From Sternotherus odoratus (taxonomy: Eukaryota; Chordata; Testudines; Kinosternidae), in NCBI GenBank assembly GCA_032164245.1, contig JAVMKO010000001.1, positions 77,497,892 through 77,561,891 on the forward strand: a DNA stretch of 64,000 nt, read 5' to 3'. The position numbers were made by a program, and so were the translations under genes. Under the pieces are notes generated by a model that was given only the letters and a program-made list of their open reading frames with translations, was not told where the DNA came from and did not search any database. Of this stretch, positions 46,301 through 55,300 are shown piece after piece (position 1 is the stretch's first letter; each line of letters starts with the position of its first letter).

Positions 46301-49300
46301 TATTAGCATTCGGTAACTGTTTTGCTGTACTTGGTAGTGCTGAGGTCTCAGCTGGAGTACTGCATCATCCTCTGAGTGCCATACTTTAGTAAAGATGGGG
46401 ACAAAGTCCAGAGGAGAGAAACAAAAATGATAAAAGGCTTAGAAAACGTAACCTTGTGATGGCTGCCCAGTGCTACATTTAATCGTGTTATGTGACATGA
46501 CAGGTATGCTAAGTGGTATGTTCACAATAAGGAGCTCTATTGCCTGGGTTAAATTAAGCACAATGGTTTGGAAGGTAAAAAGATTTGCTAGCATCACTTT
46601 CCACACCCAGCTCAGGATGCAGAGGAAGCCCAGCACCAATCAAACAACTAAATCTCAGCCAGCCCCACCTGCCACACCCCATCCTTGGATCAGTAAAGCA
46701 ACCAAGCCAGCTCCTGGGGATCCCCGAAGTTCTGCAAATTGTGCCCTCCACTCTGCATTTGCGGAGGGCACTAGGCACTCCCTTCTGTGCATAGTCCATA
46801 TTTGTACTTACGGGAACTTGCTGAACCTGAGGAGCAGCTACCGTCTGGACTGTGGCAGGGGTTAGTGTTTGGATGGTGCCGTTGGCCGCCTGTGTGAACA
46901 CCCTCTGAGCCTGCACAGTCTGCACCTGCTGCTGGATGGTGACTGGTTGCACTTGGGAGGACGTCACCAGGCTCTGAACTTGAGGCTGAAGCACTGAAAA
47001 GGAGATAAAAATGGGAGGGATCTTAGAGAGGCTCTCAGTCTGGGGGTTGAGACCCCCAGGAAGAGTGTAAAAGGCTGAGGCGATAACTCTCAGCCTGAGC
47101 TCATTCAGGTACCACCACGACCTTGAGAACTATCATCAATTCCCTTCGGGGCACTGGACCTAGCACAAAAGAATCTGGGATGCCCTGGGGACCAGAGGGG
47201 GCAGCTGAATGGCAAAAGCTCAGGAGGAAGAGGTTGGACACCCTTTTGTCTGCTGAAGGCTTTAGTTATACCAGTCTCTGGCCTGGCCTTCCCTACAGTG
47301 CTGCCATTAGTATGTTCTGTGACTTTGCATCAGCTCTTAGCACCAGAAATAACAGAATCCAATGTCTAAGCAATAGAGAACAAGGATGACTGACCTTAAT
47401 GAGAGCTCATTATTATTTTAGCCCCTTGAGGAAGGCGCTTTTGGTTCCACGACTAGGGCTCCAAGGCACTAAGGTCACATGATTTCCAATTAAACCTCCT
47501 GGGAAGTGCCTCTACTTACCAAAAGCATTAACTCTGAGTACCTGAATTCTTATACCACATGCCTTACTCCCTGGATGCACAGTCACAGGGGAAGACAGCT
47601 CAACCCTCCACTAGCAAAACTTACTGCCACGGGGGAGAGAATGAGAGTTCAGGTCCTGGGTTTATCCTTCGCTCCCACAGCTAGGAGCACAACAAAGGTG
47701 ATCTATGGCATAATTCCTAAAGCATCATCCCCAAATCCACCCCCTCCGAGAAGCCAATGCAAAGGATTGTGTGGCCATGTTTGAGGCGAGCAAGTGGAAA
47801 TGGGGGACAAGTAGATCATATAAAAAGAGTTAGAAACCCCTTACATCAGAGTTTTCCTGCCTTGTTCCCTGAATCGGAGTAAAAGTACACTTCAATTAGA
47901 TGAAACTCTTCATGCAGTACAACTGATTTCCCAAAGATCAGGTCAGAAATTAGAATTACTGGGCAAACAGAATCATCATGCCTAAGTTTTCTTTAAAAAG
48001 TAGCTCATTTTCGTGACTACAATACAAAAAAACAGTATTCTGAGCCCCCCCAGGCACTACCTTGAAAACTTGTGGCTGCATTCTGGTATATTAGCGGTTG
48101 CTGAATGAACCTGGTCTGCGGAGCGGAGCTGAACGTTGGAGTAATCATCACAGTCTGCTGTTGGAGCTGTGGCTGCAGCTGGGGCCGAGGCTGAAGGAGG
48201 GGAGCAGACCGCTGAGGGGCTGGGACTGTTGCCTGGGGCACTTTGACTTGCACTGCTGGGAGCTGGGGAGTAGTGGTGGATGGGAAGGACTGCAGCTGTG
48301 CCTGGCTGTATGAGCTCTGCAGTGGATGGTCCAAGGTTCCAACAGTGCTGCCTCCACCATTGCTCTGGAAGGTCCCACATAACTGCTCTGAAAAGAGATC
48401 TGGAAACTCCCCGACCTGGTTGCTGACGAACTGCAGCATCTCTGGAAAGAATAAGAAAACATTTTAAGTGGTAGCCTCATGCTGCTCCATTCCTCCACCA
48501 TCATTAGGTCAGGATTCAGAAGCTTATGTGAGCGTGGGAGGGAGGGGGCAGAGGATTAGGGTGACCTAGGATTGGAATAGGAGAGGCTACATGACACACA
48601 CACACAGTATTTGCAGACAGCAAGGGGTCACATCTGGAACAGTGGTGGGGAGGAGGTTGCTACAGTCAGGAGTGAGATGCAGAAGAGCTGCATAAGAAGA
48701 GTCTGCAACAGCACCTACCCATGCTGAGTCTGACTGCAGCCTGTTCCCACAACTCCCATGAAAACCAGAATTAATAAAGCCATCTCCAAAATAAGCACAG
48801 ACATTACAAAACCCACTTTTTAACACGGCTGCCTTCTGAGGCAATCAGATGTCAGGTAGGAACAAAACAATTGCAGAACGCCATCCAACAGTTACTCTCC
48901 CACCAAGCTTCTAGGGAAGCATAAGGGAATAAATGGTAGTTGTCTCAATAAGCACCTCAGAAGTGGGGAAATTTGGACAAGAATTCTGCTTAACTTAAAG
49001 TTTAAACCTAAGAGAAAGACAAAAGCCTAGAGGAACCATCATCCTACAGCGCTTTGGTGAGAGGAAGCAATGCCCACATTTAGTTCTTAGGTTGATTTTT
49101 TTTAAAGGTGTTTATTTAAAAACTAAACGTGCTTCATGATCTCCTGTAATACATGCCCCTTCTAACCAGGCTAGAGTTCTCCAGCAACCATTAATCTAGT
49201 GCAAGCATTGATCCATTAACAATGAAAACAAAGAATAAAACATTAGAAATGAAAGCATTGCTGCTCTCTAAAAGGATCTAACCTAGAGAGCCTTCCATTT

Positions 49301-52300
49301 TATCCTGCAGAGTGCAACATGTCCAGAAGACTGCCTTGGTGGCTAGATTGGGATGTAGGGGAAATAAGAGCTCTCCATAAGATGCTGGATCAGTTTGTAC
49401 AGACAGAGCAGAAGAGCTCTTATATAAATGCGGAGTATTAATAGGAATTCACTCCTCCAAAATGCCACGTACACACTAATTAATTTTCACAGCATCCATG
49501 GCAGAAAAGCAAGTAAATATCATCCAGCATCTTTGCTTCCTCTATACCTTTTACCATATTAATCTTTTTCACTTCTACCCAGTGGGCATATCAGTAAATT
49601 GATAGATAAATCTCCACGAGTGATGATAATTATTAAAAAAAACCTGTCAAATCTGGGAGGCCCAAATGGATTCTTTTTCCCCTCAGTTTAGTTATACATT
49701 GGGAATAAGTTAACGTTACTTAGGCTGCAAGAGGCCCAATAATTTACTTTCCATCTGCATGTCAGCTCTCTGAAGGAAACAGTTACCAGATGGGGCAAAA
49801 GACTAATCAAACTAACTCTGGTTTTGGCCAGATGAATGAAGAACATATATTTTTATGCAGCATCCAATGAATCTGTCACAACACGTTTGAAACACATAGG
49901 AAAATGTCAAGAGAATTAAACATTTGTCAATAAGGATAAGATCTACAGCAGTGCTACCGTGGATAAAATGACAAAAGATAGTTACCCTCATAAGCTGTCA
50001 AAATGATCGCCAATTGGGTTAAGGAATAAAATACCCACCATGCTTATCACTGTAGTCTTACACAACAAGGCTTTTCAGTTTCCTCTGAAGACTCCATCAT
50101 TGGCTATCATTGGAGGCAGGAAACGGGTCTAAATTGGACAAGGTTTTGTTCTGATGTGGCAGTTCCTATTTAGGAGCTTATTTTCAACTGTTCTGTATTA
50201 AAGAACATTTATTCACAACTAGCAAAAATACCCGGCGTTGCTCGGGGTATTTGTAATTGGAAACTGGGATGTAAAAAGACTACCATGTTTTTTATTAATA
50301 CAAATTTTGTTCAGAAGTCTCATTTTGTCTAATTAATTTCATTCTCTTGCATTTAGATGTGGGGGGAGGGGGGAGAGATCTGAGCGAGTGGGGGGGAGGG
50401 GGGAGAGAGCTGAGCGAGTGCGGAGGCCATTGGAGGGGGGTGAGATTTTAAAAATTTTCGATTCTTACCTGAGGGGGGAGAGAGCTGAGCGAGTGCGGAG
50501 GCTGTTGGAGGGGGCAGAGAGCTAAGCAAGTGCGGGGTCCGTTGGAGGGGGGTATTATGACATCATAACTATGTTACAGAGAACAGCAGGTGTTAACCTG
50601 CTGTCCAGCTGATGTGAATGGGCTTTAAAGAATTTCTCCCCTGGGGGGCGTCAGAGGTGAGATTTGAAAAATTTTCGTCTCTTACCCTGATTAGGACCCT
50701 AAAGCCTATAACTGTACCAAATTTCAAGTCTCTAGCTCAAACGGTGTGGAAGGAGTAAGGCAGCATACATACATGCACGCACGCATACACCATTTGACTT
50801 TTATATAGATAGATAGATTCTGAAGTTACTGACTTGGAATCTTAGGAGGTTTTTTTGTTTGTTTTTAAATATACTGCTTCATCAACCACTCAAATACCGT
50901 TTTTTCAGTAACCGAGTGCCGTCTAACTTGAATTTGACCAAAAAATCCCCAAAGGATGAATTTCAGGAAATCAGGCTGCATATGGAACATTTTTTTTCCA
51001 AAATCCATACAACTTTGCTAGCAGAAATACAATAAGGAAATAAAATAATTAAAAAAACCCGTAAGAAACACAAAGCCAGGGGACAACTCTCCCTCCTAAA
51101 ACGTATTTGCCAAAGCAAAGAAGGAGAGAGGAAGCCTCCAAAATTTTCTACATAAGCCAGAAAATAAGATTTCAGGAATATGGAAGGCTGCCCACAGCTA
51201 GCAACTAAATGACAAACCTATTATTTTGCAAAGATTATGTGTGTTTGAAAGGAGTGAACCACTAAAGAGGAACAAGGCAAGTTACTACAGAACACAGTTC
51301 TAGGCAACCCAGTACCAGTAAAATGTCAACAAAATGTTGACACATTGAATCCACCTATGATTTAATACCACAAGCGCATCAGTGAAGAAGCTGAACTCTT
51401 TACCAATTAAACAAATGCAAAGAACTAGTCCAACACTTGCATTATATTTCTCTCTCTTCCTTGGATGGTGTCTGGAATTTTTTATTTATTTAAATAAATA
51501 CAGGCTTATTTTTAAAAATAAATCTGTCAATTTCAAATTTAATTTTAAATAATCTGTTAAAAAAATTATTTAATAGAAATTAACATAAAACAGCACCTTT
51601 GCTACCAAGTTTTAAAGAAAGTCAAACCACTGTGCTGGTGGAAATCAGCGGCTACGTACCTAGAACCACAATTTGTTGAAGGAAGATGAGCTTCCAGGCA
51701 CTCAATCAAGAGTGAAGCTAGAACATCTGACTGCAGACTGATAAGAATTTGCCTCTTGCCTCAGTGTCCAAGCTGTAAATTGCATCCCATAAAGCTCCTC
51801 AGGGAGAGCAAATATTATTTATACTCACACGGAGTAATACTAAATCTTCAATGTACACAACCATGTCACAACCATTAATTACTGTAATTAAGCCTTATCA
51901 AAATCTTGTAAGATAAGAAAGAATATGATCCCCATTTTACAGACTGGGAAGCAGAGAGAAATAACTGATTTGCCCCAAACTACACAGCAAATCAGTTGCA
52001 GTTATTACTCAAGGACATCTGACTCAATGCTGTGTTACACCCATTAGACACTCACTGCCTCAGCCACATACACCCAAGGGCACAACAAGTGAGCAAAGCA
52101 AGAAAAGGCAGTTAGCCCAATAGCAGTCCAGGTTGGCAAATCTCCACTGTCTTCTACAGGTCAGTTTTCATTTTCAGCCTCTGGGAGTCAACAAGAGCTC
52201 TTTGTCAAGCAGTTGTAATTAGCTCTCACTTGTTCAAGCTAAATTTTTGGTTGCCCCAGATTGCTGGAAAGTAGATTTCCCTCCTCTCCAGCATCACACC

Positions 52301-55300
52301 ACCATCTGAATTCTCTGTAAACATGAAGACTATAAACAGTAAGGAAGAGGTGGAAATGTTTAGTGATCCAAAGAGATGCAACAAGATGAAACTGAACAAA
52401 GGGAAAACTTTTCTAACAGTGAGGTACGTGATGTGTAGAATAGTCTCTCATAGCAATCAGTGGAAGCCAAATCACTTGAGTCATTTGAAACTGACTTTGA
52501 AAAAGCCCTGGGGAATATCCTATTGGAAACAGTTAAACCTGGATTTCAGCAAGGGTGGGGCTTGAAGAAAGAAGATGTGACTTAACTGGGCTCTTCCATC
52601 TCTAATCTCTTTGATTCTAAGATAGACATTTTTAATCCCTATTACTACTGGTAGTTCTGGCAAGAAACTAAAAGCAAGAACTAGAAAAAAAGGGACGGGA
52701 CCTACTAGACCTAGGACAGAGCACCTGTCCAAGAAGGAAAGGGCCCTATTCTAATAGGTTACCTATAGGTTCCTATACCACACTCACCACCAGAGTATCT
52801 AAGCACCACCCATAGTGAGTCAGTCCCTCAAAAAATGTCAAAAAAAAAACCCCAATGGGTACAAGTTTAATAGGATTATTCATCAAGTGACAGGACTGCT
52901 CCCACACATCAAAGTAGCACTATTTTTAGACAGAGAATTCCACATTATAAACTCTTAAATAAGTGTCTACACCTGTAACACAACAATGTAGTCAGCAGGG
53001 ATACAGGAAGAAAGCAGGCAGGCACGCCTTTATCCCCTAAGGAAGTCCCCGGACACTAAAAGAAAGCAGGCTTCTTGGGTGCAGCTATGGTGTTAACCAT
53101 ACCATGTCAGGACTGTTTCACAGGGAGGCACACATGATGCTACAGGCACATGATGGGAAGAGCAGTGAATAAGACACACATGTTGCATGCCTGCCTGGAA
53201 TGTGATGGAGACCGTTTCACCCATACATGACTCACACCTGTAAGAGGCAGACATTCCTAGGTGGGCACATAAATGTTGTTTAGGCAGGCACACGTATCCG
53301 GGACTGCAGGGGTGGCCTCACAATGCACATACACACACATATCATAAGATGAAGTGACATATCTAAAGGAGAAAGTTTTACAACACACACCAAAAGTCCA
53401 CTGAATGATTTTGCCCCATTAGACACTGTGCATGTGATCACAGGCTTGCCACACACCTATGCTACACACACCCGAGTGAATGGACACAGAATGGCCACAT
53501 GTCCATTAGTGACCCCCACACATTGCATTCCCCTGCCAGCTACTCTGTGGAGGAAGACACAGGCTTAAGCTGCCAAACATCACTCTCCCCATCAGAAAAA
53601 GGGGAGCCACAAGCTGGCCATACACCCATTACATACCTTAGCGAGGAGTGGGCAGAGATTGAAATCACACATGCTAAGGCCACCACCAGAAGCAACCACA
53701 GCCCAGTTACACATCAGCACCTCCCTCCACACACATGGTAATGCCCCCTGGTGTGCTCCCCATGCACCTACCACGTAAGAACATAAGGGATGGCAAGCTG
53801 GCTCAGACCAATGATCAGTCTAGCCCAGTAGCCTGTCTTCTGACAGTGGCTGGTACCAGAGCACCCAGAGACACTTGTAGAACAAGGTAATCAGGGAGTG
53901 ATCCACCCCTGTCGCCCAGTCCCATCTTCTAGCAGCCAGGGGTTTAGGATCGCCCAATACATGGGGTTGCATCCCTGATCATCTTAGCTAATAGCCACTG
54001 ACGGACCGATCCTCCATGAACTCATCTAGTTCTTTTTAAACCCCCTTCCACGGACATGCCCCAGCAACAAGTTCCACAGGTGATCTACGCAGCGGGTGCA
54101 CCATCTCCAGACACCCTCCAGTACCCGGGCACAGCCCGGGCTCCCCTCTGCCAGCGCCCCCAGGTATCCCCCAAAGGGGCGGGCACAGCCCGGCTCCCCT
54201 CTGCCAGTGCCCCCGGGTGTCCCCCAAAGGGGCAGGCACAGCCCGGCTCCCCTCTGCCAGTGCCCCCGGGTATCCCCCAAAGGGGCGGGCACAGCCCAGC
54301 TCCCCTCTACCAGTGCCCCCGGGTATCCCCCAAAGGGGCGGGCACAGCCGGGTTCCCCTCTGCCAGTGCCCCCAGGTGTCCCCCAAAGGGGCGGGCACAG
54401 CCGGGTTCCCCTCTGCCAGTGCCCCCGGGTGTCCCCCAAAGGGGCGGGCACAGCCAGGTTCCCCTCTGCCCGTGCCCCCGGGTGTCCCCCAAAGGGGCGG
54501 GCACAGCCGGGTTCCCCTCTGCCCGTGCCCCCGGGTGTCCCCCAAAGGGGCGGGCACAGCCGGGTTCCCCTCTGCCAGTGCCCCCGGGTATCCCCCAAAG
54601 GGGCGGGCACAGCCCGGGCTCCCCTCTGCCAGCGCCCCCGGGTGTCCCCCAAAGGGGCGGGCACAGCCCGGGCTCCCCTCTGCCAGCGCCCCCGGGTATC
54701 CCCCAAAGGGGCGGGCACAGCCCGGGCTCCCCTCTGCCAGCGCCCCCGGGTATCCCCCAAAGGGGCGGGCACAGCCCGGGCTCCCCTCTGCCAGCGCCCC
54801 CGGGTATCCCCCAAAGGGGCGGGCACAGCCCGGGCTCCCCTCTGCCAGCGCCCCCGGGTATCCCCCAAAGGGGCGGGCACAGCCCGGGCTCCCCTCTGCC
54901 AGTTCCCCCGGGTGTCCCCCAAAGGGGCGGGCACAGCCCGGGCTCCCCTCTGCCAGTGCCCCCGGGTGTCCCCCAAAGGGGCGGGCACAGCCCGGGCTCC
55001 CCTCTGCCAGTGCCCCCGGGTGTCCCCCAAAGGGGCGGGCACAGCCGGGTTCCCCTCTGCCCGTGCCCCCGGGTATCCCCCAAAGGGCGGGCACAGCCCG
55101 GGCTCCCCTCTGCCAGTGCCCCCGGGTGTCCCCCAAAGGGGCGGGCACAGCCGGGTTCCCCTCTGCCCGTGCCCCCGGGTATCCCCCAAAGGGGCGGGCA
55201 CAGCCCGGCTCCCCTCTGCCCGTGCCCCCGGGTATCCCCCAAAGGGGCGGGCACAGCCGGGTTCCCCTCTGCCCGTGCCCCCGGGTGTCCCCCAAAGGGG

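Noticed and set aside
44560..46450. Reverse-transcriptase-like gene within SREBF2 intron 3
   Set aside because: Clear CR1 remnants but with many stops and frameshifts; a dead LINE, not a gene.
46554..46811. Extension of SREBF2 exon 3 past VQQVP
   Set aside because: A strong donor (CCC/gtaagt) ends the exon at 46812 and the following residues do not match any SREBP.
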